This document shows, piece after piece, positions 16,870 through 25,740 of a stretch of DNA of 64,000 nucleotides. The first letter of the stretch is position 1; every line of letters begins with the position of its first letter. Location: assembly GCF_009707325.1 (NCBI RefSeq), contig NZ_CP046103.1:2460012-2524011 (forward strand), given 5' to 3'. The DNA comes from Pseudomonas sp. IB20 (GTDB taxonomy: Bacteria > Pseudomonadota > Gammaproteobacteria > Pseudomonadales > Pseudomonadaceae). The notes under the pieces were generated by a model. It was not told the DNA's origin. It ran no database searches and saw nothing but the letters and a program-made list of their open reading frames with translations. Made by a program: the position numbers and the translations under genes.

Positions 16870-17774
16870 AGCAAGCGATCTCCGCAGCCCTTGAAGGCTT
16901 CTTCCAGGTAGTCGATCCAGGCACGAATGGCCGGCAGTACGCCGCGACGGTGCGGGTACACCGCCTGCAACCAGCCGCCCGGCGAGGACCATTGCGGCAG
17001 CAGTTGCACCAATTGGCCGCTGGCCAATTCCTCTTCGCAATACATCATCGGCAGTACGGTAAAGCCCAAGCCTTTCAGGGCGCAGGCTTTGCGCACGATG
17101 AAGTCGTCGATGCCCAGGCGTGCTTCCAGCGCCAGGTCTTCGCTTTTGCCTTGTGGGTCGATCAGGCGCAGGTGCACCAGGCGGTCGGCTTCCAGGGCGC
17201 CCAGTACCGGCAGTTGCTTGAGGTCTTCGAGGCTGTCGATTTGCCGGCCTTGTATGAATTCAGGGCTGGCCACCAGGATGGCCTGGGCCTGGCGCAGGCG
17301 TTTGGTCACCAGCAGCGGGTCTTCATCGCCTGACTCGCGCACGCGCAGGGCCACGTCGATACCTTCGGCCACCAGATCAACGCGGCGGTTCACCAGCATC
17401 ATTTCAAGCTGCACCAGCGGGTGGGCGGCGAGAAAACCGGCGACCATGTCCGGCAGCAGGTGCTGGGCCATGCCCACCGGGCAGCTGACCCGCAGGCGCC
17501 CGCGCGGTTCGCTGGACATGCTGGCCACCGCCTCGTCGGCCATTTCTGCTTCCAGCAGCATGGCCTGGCAATGGCGCAGGTAGCGCTCGCCGACGGCGGT
17601 GAGGGTCAGTTGGCGGGTGGTGCGTTGCAACAGGCGTGCGCCGAGACGTTCTTCCAGCTCGGCAATGCGCCGTGAAAGCCGCGACTTAGGGATGCCCAGC
17701 AGCCGTCCGGCCGCCGCAAAGCCGCCGGCTTCGACGACTTTGGCAAAATAGTAGAGGTCGTTGAGGTCTTGCAT
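16866..17774 (-). CDS. LysR-family transcriptional regulator
   Basis: A 302-residue LysR regulator of the CrgA/DsdC-like branch. The N-terminal winged helix is MQDLNDLYYFAKVVEAGGF, GIPKSRLSRRIAELEERLGA, and the effector domain is of normal length. I use the ATG at 17774 instead of a TTG six bases upstream. The motif ATTGTCCTG...GGACGAACTAT directly upstream (17784-17809) is matched in front of azoR 1.4 kb away. This suggests the regulator controls itself and azoR, and perhaps the MFS gene between them. Close relatives often regulate flavin reductases and efflux pumps in response to electrophiles. Confidence 0.9.
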   Translation of the reverse strand: MQDLNDLYYFAKVVEAGGFAAAGRLLGIPKSRLSRRIAELEERLGARLLQRTTRQLTLTAVGERYLRHCQAMLLEAEMADEAVASMSSEPRGRLRVSCPVGMAQHLLPDMVAGFLAAHPLVQLEMMLVNRRVDLVAEGIDVALRVRESGDEDPLLVTKRLRQAQAILVASPEFIQGRQIDSLEDLKQLPVLGALEADRLVHLRLIDPQGKSEDLALEARLGIDDFIVRKACALKGLGFTVLPMMYCEEELASGQLVQLLPQWSSPGGWLQAVYPHRRGVLPAIRAWIDYLEEAFKGCGDRLL

Positions 17775-17783
17775 GGTCAACCT

Positions 17784-17809
17784 ATTGTCCTGTCAGTGGG
17801 ACGAACTAT
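17784..17809. promoter_or_regulatory. Operator-like motif upstream of the LysR gene
   Basis: ATTGTCCTGTCAGTGGGACG then AACTAT is an interrupted palindrome with LysR-box geometry. It matches the motif at 19184-19209 at 22 of 26 positions. It overlaps the last bases of the MFS gene, immediately before the LysR start. Confidence 0.6.
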
Positions 17810-19068
17810 CCGCGTCTGGCGAGGGCAAATCCACTACAAATATTGGAGGCTGCTGTGGCGAGGAAGCTTGCTGCCGCTGGGGTGCGCAGTAGCCCCGCTC
17901 GTGGTGCTCTGAACGTCGTGATCAACAGGGCCAACCCGGCAAATGCCGCGCCGGTCAGCGCCTGGCCCTGCCAACTGTAATGCTCGGAGGCAAAGGCTCC
18001 AGCCGCCGAACCCAAGGCGCCGCCGATAAAGTAGACCACCATGAACACCGTGTTGAGTCGGCTAGTCGCGGACGGCTCCAGTGCCAACACGCGGGTCTGG
18101 TTGGCCAACTGGTTGATCCGGTTACCCAGGTCCAGACAGGTCGCCGCGATCAAGATCGGCCACCACCAGCCGCTTGGCCCGAGGGTATAGATCAGGATAA
18201 ACGCCACCAGCACGGTGGTGATGCCCGCGCGCTCGAGCAGACGCCCATGGCGTCGGGTTTGTTGGCCGATGGTCGATGCGCAAAGAATACCGACGATGGC
18301 CGAGAGGCCCAGCAGGCCTGCCTGGGCACTCGAGAATCCATACGGCGGCAAGGCCAGCAGGGCCGCCATCGAGCCCCAGAACACATTCAAGGCGCCAAAC
18401 ACCAGGGCGCCTTTGAATGCTGATTGGCGCAGGGTCGGGTATTGCCTGGCCAGGCCCCACAGGGATTTGAGCAAGGCGCCATACGCGAGCTTGCTGGTTG
18501 AAATCGACACCGGCATACGCGTCAGAATCGCCATGAACAGCAGCACATCCAGCGCCGCTGCCAGCGCAAACATGCCGCGCCAGCCCAGCCATCCGCTGAC
18601 CACGCCGCTGACGGTCCTGGCAAGCAACCCGCCGGCAGACAAGCCGCTGACCATCAAGCCCAGCACGGCGCCTTTTTGCTCAACGGTACTCAGGTCCGAA
18701 GCGGCGGGAATGATCACCTGCGCGCTGATACCCGACAGCCCCAGCAGCACGCTCGCCACCAGCAGCCAGGCATAGGTCGGCGCTGCGGCCGAGGCCAGCA
18801 GGCTGATGAAGTTGAGGCACAGCACGGCCAGGATCAGCGTGCGCCGGCTGATCCGGTCGCCCAGCGGCACGAACAGCAGCAGGCCGCTGGCGTAGCCCAA
18901 TTGCGTGAGCATCGCGATTTGCCCGACGTGCGCGGTGGACACCTCGAAGGTGTTAGCAATCAGCGGCAGCATGGCCTGGTTGTAGTAAATCGTGGCAACC
19001 GAAAATCCGCAGCAGATGGCGAGGATCAAGGTCAGGCCCTTGGTCAGGGCGGGAGAAGGTGGGTGCAT
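17806..19068 (-). CDS. MFS transporter (DHA1-type drug/sugar efflux), REP-derived C-terminus
   Basis: A 420-residue major facilitator with about 12 membrane segments. Typical marks are the motif A-like LLLFVPLGDRISRRTLILAV and LLARTVSGVVSGWLGWRGMF in the motif C area. The substrate is unknown; a role in exporting electrophiles or dyes would fit the azoR neighbour. The last 30 or so codons (GLLRTPAAASFLATAASNIC and beyond) run through a REP element at 17854-17896, so the tail looks like read-through extension and not family sequence. The motif at 19184-19209 lies between this gene and azoR and could serve both. Confidence 0.85.
   Translation of the reverse strand: MHPPSPALTKGLTLILAICCGFSVATIYYNQAMLPLIANTFEVSTAHVGQIAMLTQLGYASGLLLFVPLGDRISRRTLILAVLCLNFISLLASAAAPTYAWLLVASVLLGLSGISAQVIIPAASDLSTVEQKGAVLGLMVSGLSAGGLLARTVSGVVSGWLGWRGMFALAAALDVLLFMAILTRMPVSISTSKLAYGALLKSLWGLARQYPTLRQSAFKGALVFGALNVFWGSMAALLALPPYGFSSAQAGLLGLSAIVGILCASTIGQQTRRHGRLLERAGITTVLVAFILIYTLGPSGWWWPILIAATCLDLGNRINQLANQTRVLALEPSATSRLNTVFMVVYFIGGALGSAAGAFASEHYSWQGQALTGAAFAGLALLITTFRAPRAGLLRTPAAASFLATAASNICSGFALARRG
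17854..17896. repeat. REP element inside the 3' end of the MFS gene
   Basis: TGTGGCGAGGAAGCTTGCTG then CCGCTGGGGTGCGCAGTAGC is a REP of the GAGCTTGCTCCCGCTGGGG subtype. It is translated as the tail of the transporter. Confidence 0.7.
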
Positions 19069-19183
19069 GGGATGGCCGGTGGCTGTCGGGTCAGCCGGCG
19101 AGAATGAAGTGAAGCACGGGTGAAATCCAGTGCCGCAGAGGTGTGGGCATCAAGCCGACTGGAATGGTTTTTTGCAAAAAAGC

Positions 19184-19209
19184 ATTGTCCTGCTGGCAGG
19201 ACGAACAAT
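19184..19209. promoter_or_regulatory. Operator-like motif upstream of azoR
   Basis: ATTGTCCTGCTGGCAGGACG then AACAAT is a near-palindrome (TTGTCCTGC / GCAGGACGAA). It shares its layout with the motif in front of the LysR gene. It sits about 90 bp upstream of azoR and 115 bp upstream of the divergent MFS start. Confidence 0.65.
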
Positions 19210-19300
19210 CATATTTTGCCCCTCTAATCGATCATTGGGTTCGTGTGTAGGATCAACCTCACTCGATCGCCTAGCCGCGATCCTAACTTGGAGATCCCAC

Positions 19301-19912
19301 ATGAAACTGTTGCATATCGATTCCAGCATCCTCGGCGACAACTCGGCTTCGCGTCAGCTCAGCGCTGCTGTGGTCAAGGCCTGGCAAGCGGCTGAGCCGG
19401 GTGTGGAAGTGACTTGCCGTGACTTGGCGAGCGAAGGCATCAGCCACTTTTCCGGCCTGACCCTGGGCGCCCTGGGCACCGCTGCCGAGTTGCGTGACGC
19501 AGTACAAAAGCACGAGGCTGACCTCAGCGCTTCGTCGCTGGCTGAGTTCATCGCCGCCGACGCTGTGGTGATGGGTGCGCCCATGTACAACTTCTCGGTA
19601 CCTTCTCAGCTCAAGGCCTGGATCGACCGCATCGCCGTCGCCGGCCAGACCTTCCGTTACACCGAAGCCGGCCCTGAAGGCCTGTGCGGTGGCAAGAAGC
19701 TGATCATCGTTTCCACCGCCGGCGGTTTGCATGCCGGTCAGGCGAGCAACGTCGGCCACGAAGACTACTTGAAACTGGTGTTTGGCTTCCTCGGCATCAC
19801 CGACATCGAGTTCGTCCGCGCCCAAGGCCTGGCCTACGGTGAGGAAGTGCGCAGCAAGGCGTTGAGCGACGCTAACGCAGTCATCAACGAACAATTGTTC
19901 GCCGCCGCGTAA
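19301..19912 (+). CDS. azoR: FMN-dependent NADH-azoreductase
   Basis: A 203-residue flavodoxin-fold enzyme that reduces azo compounds and quinones with NADH through bound FMN, in the cytoplasm. Visible motifs are [20 protein letters not shown] (phosphate-binding loop), [20 protein letters not shown] (FMN and dimer region), [16 protein letters not shown] and [10 protein letters not shown]. The ATG at 19301 has TTGGAG eight bases upstream. A longer reading frame from 19130 has no ribosome site. The operator-like motif upstream links it to the LysR gene at 16866-17774. Confidence 0.93.
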   Translation: MKLLHIDSSILGDNSASRQLSAAVVKAWQAAEPGVEVTCRDLASEGISHFSGLTLGALGTAAELRDAVQKHEADLSASSLAEFIAADAVVMGAPMYNFSVPSQLKAWIDRIAVAGQTFRYTEAGPEGLCGGKKLIIVSTAGGLHAGQASNVGHEDYLKLVFGFLGITDIEFVRAQGLAYGEEVRSKALSDANAVINEQLFAAA

Positions 19913-19964
19913 GGCTTGTGTAAAGTTCGCCTTTGTCCGGTTCCAATCTGAAACCGGGCGCCTA

Positions 19965-20012
19965 AACTCTGTATTCTGGTCGTCTCAAAACGACCGGAGT
20001 ACGGAGTTTTTT
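19965..20012 (+). terminator. Rho-independent terminator after azoR
   Basis: A 19-bp stem (AACTCTGTATTCTGGTCGT / ACGACCGGAGTACGGAGTT) includes three G-U pairs. Its loop is CTCAAA and a run of T follows. It lies about 50 bp after the azoR stop. Confidence 0.85.
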
Positions 20013-20153
20013 CGTTTGCCCGCTGTCACTACTTTGGCCCAGGTTATGCAGGCATGGGTTTATCACCCGGTGTGAGCACCTTGAACCATGGACTTTTCAT
20101 ACAGATATGCCGCGGGTGTTGAACGTGGTCACGCAGCAAAGGTGGACATCCCC

Positions 20154-21191
20154 ATGATGCGTCTTTGTGCTGTTTTGGTACTCTCCCTGCTCGGTAGCCT
20201 GATTTCAGTGCACGCCGCCCCAGCGCCGCACCCGCATTGGAGTGTGGGTTTCCATCGCATGACCTTTCTCGACCCGCTGGACCAGCAGCCGATGAAAGCC
20301 ATCGCGTTTTACCCGTCCACCGACGATGAGCACAGCACGCAATTGGGCGCCTATCACGTCGCCGCCGCTGAAGACTCCAAGGTCGCCATTGGCCGCTTCC
20401 CGATGCTGATGCTGTCCCACGGCAACACGGGCACACCGCTGGCCCTGCACGACCTGGCCACCTCACTGGCGCGCAAGGGTTTTGTGGTGGTGGCGGTGTT
20501 GCACCCCGGCGACAACTACAAGGACCACAGCCGCCTGGGCACCGTGAGCAACCTGTATGGTCGGCCGATCCAGATTTCCGAAGCGATCACCGCCACCCTC
20601 AGCGACCCAATGCTGTCGCCATTCGTCAATATCGACCAGGTGGGCGTGATCGGTTATTCCGCCGGCGGTGAAACCGCGTTGATTCTGGCCGGCGCCAAGC
20701 CGGATTTTGATCGCCTGCGCCGTTACTGCCAGGAACGCCCGGAAGACCGCGATGCCTGCACCACCAAAGGTGAGCTGGTGGTCGACCGCGACGATTTGCA
20801 ACCACAGGCCGACCCGCGCATCCACACGTTGATGCTGATGGCGCCGTTGAGCCTGATGTTTGGCCGCCACACCTTGGCCGACGTGCATGTGCCGGTGCTG
20901 CTCTACAGCGGCGATGGCGACAAGCTGGTGGCCGTTGACAAAAACGCCGCGGCACTGGCGCGCAAGCTGCCGGAACCGCCGGATTTCAAACTGTTGGCCG
21001 GGGCAGGGCACTTTGTGTTCATGGCGCCGTGTGATAGCGATCAGTTGGTGGCCATGCCGGCCATCTGCACAGACGCCGATGGCGTCGACCGCGAAGGTAT
21101 TCACCGCGACCTGATTTCAGAGGCAGGGCGGTTCTTCTCCCACACCCTCGGGCAAATGACCCGCGCCGGTTTGCAGACCGCCGATCAGTAA
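20154..21191 (+). CDS. Secreted alpha/beta hydrolase (dienelactone-hydrolase-like)
   Basis: About 345 residues with a signal peptide (MMRLCAVLVLSLLGSLISVH, cleavage after HA) and an alpha/beta-hydrolase domain. The oxyanion region is FPMLMLSHGNTG, the nucleophile is about Ser169 in GVIGYSAGGETAL, and the likely catalytic His is in LLAGAGHFVFMAPC. Such periplasmic enzymes resemble platelet-activating-factor acetylhydrolase and dienelactone hydrolase; the substrate is unknown. I choose ATG 20154 over 20088 because it opens directly on the signal peptide and has AAAGGTGG upstream. Its stop overlaps the end of the convergent MFS gene by 7 bp. Confidence 0.82.
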   Translation: MMRLCAVLVLSLLGSLISVHAAPAPHPHWSVGFHRMTFLDPLDQQPMKAIAFYPSTDDEHSTQLGAYHVAAAEDSKVAIGRFPMLMLSHGNTGTPLALHDLATSLARKGFVVVAVLHPGDNYKDHSRLGTVSNLYGRPIQISEAITATLSDPMLSPFVNIDQVGVIGYSAGGETALILAGAKPDFDRLRRYCQERPEDRDACTTKGELVVDRDDLQPQADPRIHTLMLMAPLSLMFGRHTLADVHVPVLLYSGDGDKLVAVDKNAAALARKLPEPPDFKLLAGAGHFVFMAPCDSDQLVAMPAICTDADGVDREGIHRDLISEAGRFFSHTLGQMTRAGLQTADQ

Positions 21192-22360
21192 GCGCGGCGC
21201 TTGAGCAGTACGGTCAAGGCCAGCGCCGTGACCGACAACAGCGCGGCGCAAAAGAAGATCCAGCCGTAGCCGAGGTTCAGTGCCACGGCGCCCATCAACG
21301 GCCCGGCAATCGCCAAGGCTAGATCAAAAAACACCGCATACGCACTCAGCCCGGCGCCACGGCTGCTATTGGGCACTTGCTTGATGGCTTCTACGCCCAG
21401 CGCTGGGTACACCAACGACAAGCCAAAACCGGTCAGCCCGGCGCCGATCAACGCCACCCCGGTGGAGGGCGCCAGCCACAGCAGCGTCAGGCCCAGGGCT
21501 TCGATGGTCATGCAGGCAATCGCTGCGCTGAAACCGCCGAAGCGGCTGATGGCCGAGATAAACACCAGCCGTGACAGAATAAAACACGCGCCAAACACCG
21601 TGAGGCAGTACGCCGCCCCGGCCCAGCCGCGACTGAGGTAATACAGGGTGATAAAGGTGGTCAGCGTGCCGTAGCCAATTGAGGCCAAGCACAGGCTGGC
21701 GCCAAACGGCGCGATACGCCCGAACACCGCCCAGAACGGCAGCCGCTCGCCGCGTACCACCGGCACCGAAGGTTTATTACGGATCAGCACCAGGCCCAAC
21801 GCTGCCAGCACCGTCAACGCGATGCCGAGGCTGGTGTAGCCATACTCGGCCACCATCACCACGCCCAGCGGCGCGCCAATGGCGATAGCACCATAGGAGG
21901 CGATGCCATTCCAGGAAATCGAGCGCGCCGTGTGTTCGGCGCCAACCGCCCCCATGCACCAACTGATGGTGCCCACGCCGATCAGGCCCTGGGCTACGCC
22001 GAGCAGCAGCCGGCCGACGATCAGGATGCCCAGGCTCAGGGCGGGTAGGCTTTCGACCAGCGTGGCGAAAAACGTCAGCACACCGCTGACCAAAATACCG
22101 GCCAGGCCCAGCACAATCGCACGCTTGGTGCCGACGTTGTCGGACATGCGCCCGGCCATGGGCCGGCTGAGCAGGGTGGCCAGGTATTGCGAGCCGATGG
22201 TGATCCCGGCCACTACCGCGCTGAAGCCCAGTTGCTCGTGCACATAGCCCGGGATGACCGCGATCGGCAGGCCGATGCAGATAAAGGCGATGAAGGTATA
22301 GAAGACGATGGAGACGATCTGCAAAGTGATCGACATTGAGCTGGGGGCGACGGCAGGCAT
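21185..22360 (-). CDS. MFS transporter, YhhS/YfcJ type
   Basis: A major facilitator of about 391 residues with 12 predicted membrane segments, resembling the YhhS/YfcJ efflux group. Features include YVHEQLGFSAVVAGITIGSQ, YLATLLSRPMAGRMSDNVG (motif A area) and GVGTISWCMGAVGAEHTARS. The start may be 22360 or the upstream in-frame ATG at 22393; neither has a strong ribosome site and I prefer the shorter. YhhS-type pumps export sugars or herbicides such as glyphosate; no substrate can be given here. It is convergent with the secreted hydrolase. Confidence 0.82.
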   Translation of the reverse strand: MPAVAPSSMSITLQIVSIVFYTFIAFICIGLPIAVIPGYVHEQLGFSAVVAGITIGSQYLATLLSRPMAGRMSDNVGTKRAIVLGLAGILVSGVLTFFATLVESLPALSLGILIVGRLLLGVAQGLIGVGTISWCMGAVGAEHTARSISWNGIASYGAIAIGAPLGVVMVAEYGYTSLGIALTVLAALGLVLIRNKPSVPVVRGERLPFWAVFGRIAPFGASLCLASIGYGTLTTFITLYYLSRGWAGAAYCLTVFGACFILSRLVFISAISRFGGFSAAIACMTIEALGLTLLWLAPSTGVALIGAGLTGFGLSLVYPALGVEAIKQVPNSSRGAGLSAYAVFFDLALAIAGPLMGAVALNLGYGWIFFCAALLSVTALALTVLLKRRAY

Positions 22361-22440
22361 GGTCACTCGTTCGCGGGCGGGCGGTGACGGCATGATGGCA
22401 AGGGCGTGGGGGAAAAGGAAGCAGGCTAACTAGTTTGTTT

Positions 22441-22512
22441 GATAGGCCACGTTGGGCTGCGCAGCAGCCCCAATAAGATAGGCCACGTTGGGCTGCGCAG
22501 CAGCCCCAATAA
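22441..22512 (+). repeat. Tandem duplication, 2 x 36 bp, REP-like
   Basis: GATAGGCCACGTTGGGCTGC then GCAGCAGCCCCAATAA occurs twice head to tail without change. The unit contains a REP-like hairpin (GGGCTGCGCAGCAGCCC). Another REP fragment follows at about 22556-22600. Confidence 0.85.
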
Positions 22513-22513
22513 A

Positions 22514-22548
22514 AAACACCGCGTTCTGCCTGACAGAACGCGGTGTTT
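22514..22548 (-). terminator. Rho-independent terminator of ybiT
   Basis: AAACACCGCGTTCTG / CAGAACGCGGTGTTT is a perfect 15-bp stem with a 5-base loop. On the minus strand it is followed by a T run, so it ends the ybiT transcript. The T run on the other side is weaker. Confidence 0.88.
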
Positions 22549-22614
22549 GATTTTAGGGCCGCTTCGCAGCCCAACGCAGGGCAAGCCCGCTCGCCACAAC
22601 TGCAGTGGCGTTGC

Positions 22615-24201
22615 TTAGAACACCACGCCTTGGCTGCGCAGGTAGTCATCATAGGTGCCGCTGAAGTCGATCACGCCGTTGGCGCTCAACTCGATGATGC
22701 GGGTGGCCAGGGACGATACGAACTCGCGGTCGTGGCTGACGAAGATCAGCGTGCCCGGGTAGTTTTCCAGCGCCAGGTTCAGCGCTTCGATGGATTCCAT
22801 GTCCAAGTGGTTGGTCGGTTCGTCCATGATCAGCACGTTCGGCTTTTGCAGGATCAGCTTGCCGAACAGCATGCGGCCTTGCTCACCACCGGAGATGACC
22901 TTGACCGACTTGAGGATCTCGTCGTTGGAGAACAGCATGCGGCCCAAAGTACCGCGAATCACTTGCTCGCCTTGGGTCCACTGGCCCATCCAGTCGAACA
23001 GGCTCATGTCGTCTTCGAAGTCGTGGGCGTGGTCCTGGGCGTAGTAGCCCAGTTCTGCGGCGTCGGTCCACTTGATGCTACCGGCATCCGGCGTCAGTTC
23101 GTTGACCAAGGTGCGCAGCAGGGTGGTCTTGCCGATACCGTTCGGGCCGATGATCGCTACGCGCTCGCCGGCTTCAACCTGGAAGCTGAAGTCCTTGAAC
23201 AGTGGCTTGCCGTCGAAGCCTTTGGCCATACGATCGACGATGACCGCCTGGCGGTGCAGCTTTTTGGTTTGTTCGAAACGGATGAACGGGCTCACACGGC
23301 TCGAAGGCTTGACCTCGGCCAGTTGGATCTTGTCGATCGCCTTGGCGCGGGACGTGGCCTGCTTGGCTTTCGAGGCGTTGGCCGAGAAGCGGCTGACGAA
23401 CGATTGCAGCTCGGAGATCTGTGCTTTCTTCTTGGCGTTGTCCGACAGCAGTTGCTCGCGGGACTGGGTCGCCACGGTCATGTACTCGTCGTAGTTGCCC
23501 GGGAACAGGCGCAGCTCGCCGTAGTCCAGGTCAGCCATGTGGGTGCACACGCTGTTCAGGAAGTGACGGTCGTGAGAGATGATGATCATCAGGCTCGAAC
23601 GCTGGGTCAGGATGTTTTCCAGCCAGCGGATGGTGTTGATGTCCAAGTGGTTGGTCGGTTCGTCGAGCAACAGCACTTCAGGGTCGGAGAACAACGCCTG
23701 GGCCAGCAATACCCGCAGTTTCCAGCCTGGGGACACTTCGCTCATCGGGCCGAAGTGTTGTTCCAGGGGAATACCCAGGCCCAGCAGCAGCTCACCGGCA
23801 CGTGATTCGGCGGTGTAGCCGTCCATTTCGGCGAACTCGGTTTCCAGCTCGGCCACGGCCATGCCGTCGTCTTCGCTCATTTCCGGCAGCGAGTAGATAC
23901 GGTCGCGCTCAGCCTTGACCTTCCACAGCTCTTCGTGGCCCATGATCACGGTGTCGAGCACGGTGAATTCTTCGTAGGCGAACTGGTCCTGGCGCAGTTT
24001 ACCCAGGCGTACGTTCGGCTCGAGCATGACCTGGCCGCCGGACGGATCAAGGTCGCCGCCGAGGATTTTCATGAAGGTCGACTTGCCGCAACCGTTGGCA
24101 CCGATCAAACCATAACGGTTGCCGGCGCCGAATTTGACCGAGACATTCTCGAAGAGCGGCTTGGCGCCGAACTGCATGGTGATGTTAGCTGTGGAGATCA
24201 A
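22615..24201 (-). CDS. ybiT: ABC-F ATPase, YbiT type
   Basis: A 528-residue soluble protein with two ABC ATPase domains and no membrane segment, of the ABC-F class that acts on the ribosome. Domain 1 has Walker [10 protein letters not shown] and Walker [12 protein letters not shown]. Domain 2 has GPNGIGKTT, the signature [13 protein letters not shown] and [11 protein letters not shown]. The inter-domain linker carries [20 protein letters not shown], characteristic of YbiT. The first-domain signature is degenerate (VSPGWKLR), as in E. coli YbiT. The start codon is TTG (24201) with TAGGTAAAG upstream. A strong terminator follows. Confidence 0.92.
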   Translation of the reverse strand: MISTANITMQFGAKPLFENVSVKFGAGNRYGLIGANGCGKSTFMKILGGDLDPSGGQVMLEPNVRLGKLRQDQFAYEEFTVLDTVIMGHEELWKVKAERDRIYSLPEMSEDDGMAVAELETEFAEMDGYTAESRAGELLLGLGIPLEQHFGPMSEVSPGWKLRVLLAQALFSDPEVLLLDEPTNHLDINTIRWLENILTQRSSLMIIISHDRHFLNSVCTHMADLDYGELRLFPGNYDEYMTVATQSREQLLSDNAKKKAQISELQSFVSRFSANASKAKQATSRAKAIDKIQLAEVKPSSRVSPFIRFEQTKKLHRQAVIVDRMAKGFDGKPLFKDFSFQVEAGERVAIIGPNGIGKTTLLRTLVNELTPDAGSIKWTDAAELGYYAQDHAHDFEDDMSLFDWMGQWTQGEQVIRGTLGRMLFSNDEILKSVKVISGGEQGRMLFGKLILQKPNVLIMDEPTNHLDMESIEALNLALENYPGTLIFVSHDREFVSSLATRIIELSANGVIDFSGTYDDYLRSQGVVF

Positions 24202-24343
24202 TTACTTTACCTATCAATGGGTTGCGAGCGTGGCGGCAGGAGCCTTCAGGCATGCGTCAACAGCGACATCAAGGCGCGAAACCCGGTCGCTGAGCAGAAA
24301 ATTTTGGATGTGTGTTGGAATTTGGCGCGCATTGTCGCATATG

Positions 24344-25588
24344 TCAGGCGACAGTTGTAATGCGCGCGAACGATGGTTTCGTCAATGTCTCCGGCATCGC
24401 CAGCCATAACAGCGCCAGGGCCGCCGCCGCGACGCCCGCCAGGGTCAGGAACGCCGCGTTGTAGCCCGCTTGCTGCACCACGAAACCAGCCAGGCTGCTG
24501 CTCAGTGCCGCGCCCAGGCCAAACACCGTGGACAGTGCGCCCAGGCTGACGTTGAAGCGGCCGGTGCCTTGGGTCAGGTCCTTGACGATCACTGGGAACA
24601 GCGCGCCGAAAATCCCCGCGCCGATGCCATCGAGCATCTGCACGGCGACCAGCCAATAAGGGTCGCTGGACAAGGTATACAACACGCCACGCAGCGGCAA
24701 AATCATGAACCCGGCCAGCAACAACGGCTTGCGCCCCCACACGTCAGCTTTGCTGCCCACCAGCCAGGCCATCGGCACCATCACCACTTGCGCGGCGACG
24801 ATGCAGGCCGAGGTCAGCGGCGTGGCCATGTGCAGGTTGATCTGCGCCAGCTTCTGGCTGACCAGCGGCAGCATCGCGGCATTCGCCAGGTGGAACAGCG
24901 CGCAGCAGATCGCGAACAGTAGCAACGGGCGATTGGCCAGCAGCACCTTCACGCCGGAGGGCTGTTCGTGTTCGTGTTCGTGGGCGTGAGCGGGGTCAAA
25001 GCCCCGCGCGGCATCGTGGTCAATCGCCGACGCTGATACACAACTGACCGCCACGACACTGGCGATCGCCATAAATGCCATCAGGTAAAACACCACCACT
25101 GGGCCGAACAGATATGCCAGGCCGCCCGCCAGCAGCGCCGCTACGGCGTTGCCGGCGTGGTTGAAGGTTTCGTTGCGCCCGGTGCGGCGGGTGAAGGCGC
25201 GTGGCCCGGTAATTCCCAAGGAAATGGCCGAAATCGCCGGAGCAAACACTGAAGCGGCGATGGCACTGGCCGCCTGGGTCAACGCCACCCAACTGAATGA
25301 GCTGACAAACGGCAGTACCAGGCAACTGACGGTGACAAGAACGGCCGCCACCGCGATCACCGCGCGTTTGCTGCGCGTGCGGTCGATCAGCGCCCCCGCC
25401 GGGCCTTGGGTGAGCAAGGCGGCGATGCCCGCCAGAGTCATGACCACGCCGATGCTGGCCGGGTCCCATTGGTGCACGGCCAGCAGGTAAATCGCCAAGT
25501 AGGGGCCGAGGCCGTCGCGGACATCCGCCAGGAAGAAATTCAAGCTGTCCAAGGACAAGGTATTGCGCAGGTCGGAGTGATTGGCCAT
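24344..25588 (-). CDS. MFS transporter with His-rich central loop
   Basis: A 414-residue major facilitator with about 12 membrane segments. The family start MANHSDLRNTLSLDSLNFFL, the ALIDRTRSKRAVIAVA motif A region and FNHAGNAVAALLAGGLAYLF are visible. The central cytoplasmic loop contains an unusual run of His and Glu (DPAHAHEHEHEQPSG), suggesting metal binding or regulation; the role is unproven. ATG 25588 has GAAGG upstream. The substrate is unknown. It is a single gene, transcribed divergently from the methyltransferase. Confidence 0.83.
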   Translation of the reverse strand: MANHSDLRNTLSLDSLNFFLADVRDGLGPYLAIYLLAVHQWDPASIGVVMTLAGIAALLTQGPAGALIDRTRSKRAVIAVAAVLVTVSCLVLPFVSSFSWVALTQAASAIAASVFAPAISAISLGITGPRAFTRRTGRNETFNHAGNAVAALLAGGLAYLFGPVVVFYLMAFMAIASVVAVSCVSASAIDHDAARGFDPAHAHEHEHEQPSGVKVLLANRPLLLFAICCALFHLANAAMLPLVSQKLAQINLHMATPLTSACIVAAQVVMVPMAWLVGSKADVWGRKPLLLAGFMILPLRGVLYTLSSDPYWLVAVQMLDGIGAGIFGALFPVIVKDLTQGTGRFNVSLGALSTVFGLGAALSSSLAGFVVQQAGYNAAFLTLAGVAAAALALLWLAMPETLTKPSFARITTVA

Positions 25589-25740
25589 AGCGCTGCCTTC
25601 GACAAGGGTGCTCAGGGCGAACACTCAATGGGCTAGTGACCTACAGGCTTGGATAGAAGTTTCGCCGCCACAGAGGGTTTCTTCTGACAGGCAATTGGCT
25701 TATTTTCCGAAGCCCGCTGTAGTGACTCTCTGGAGAAGCA

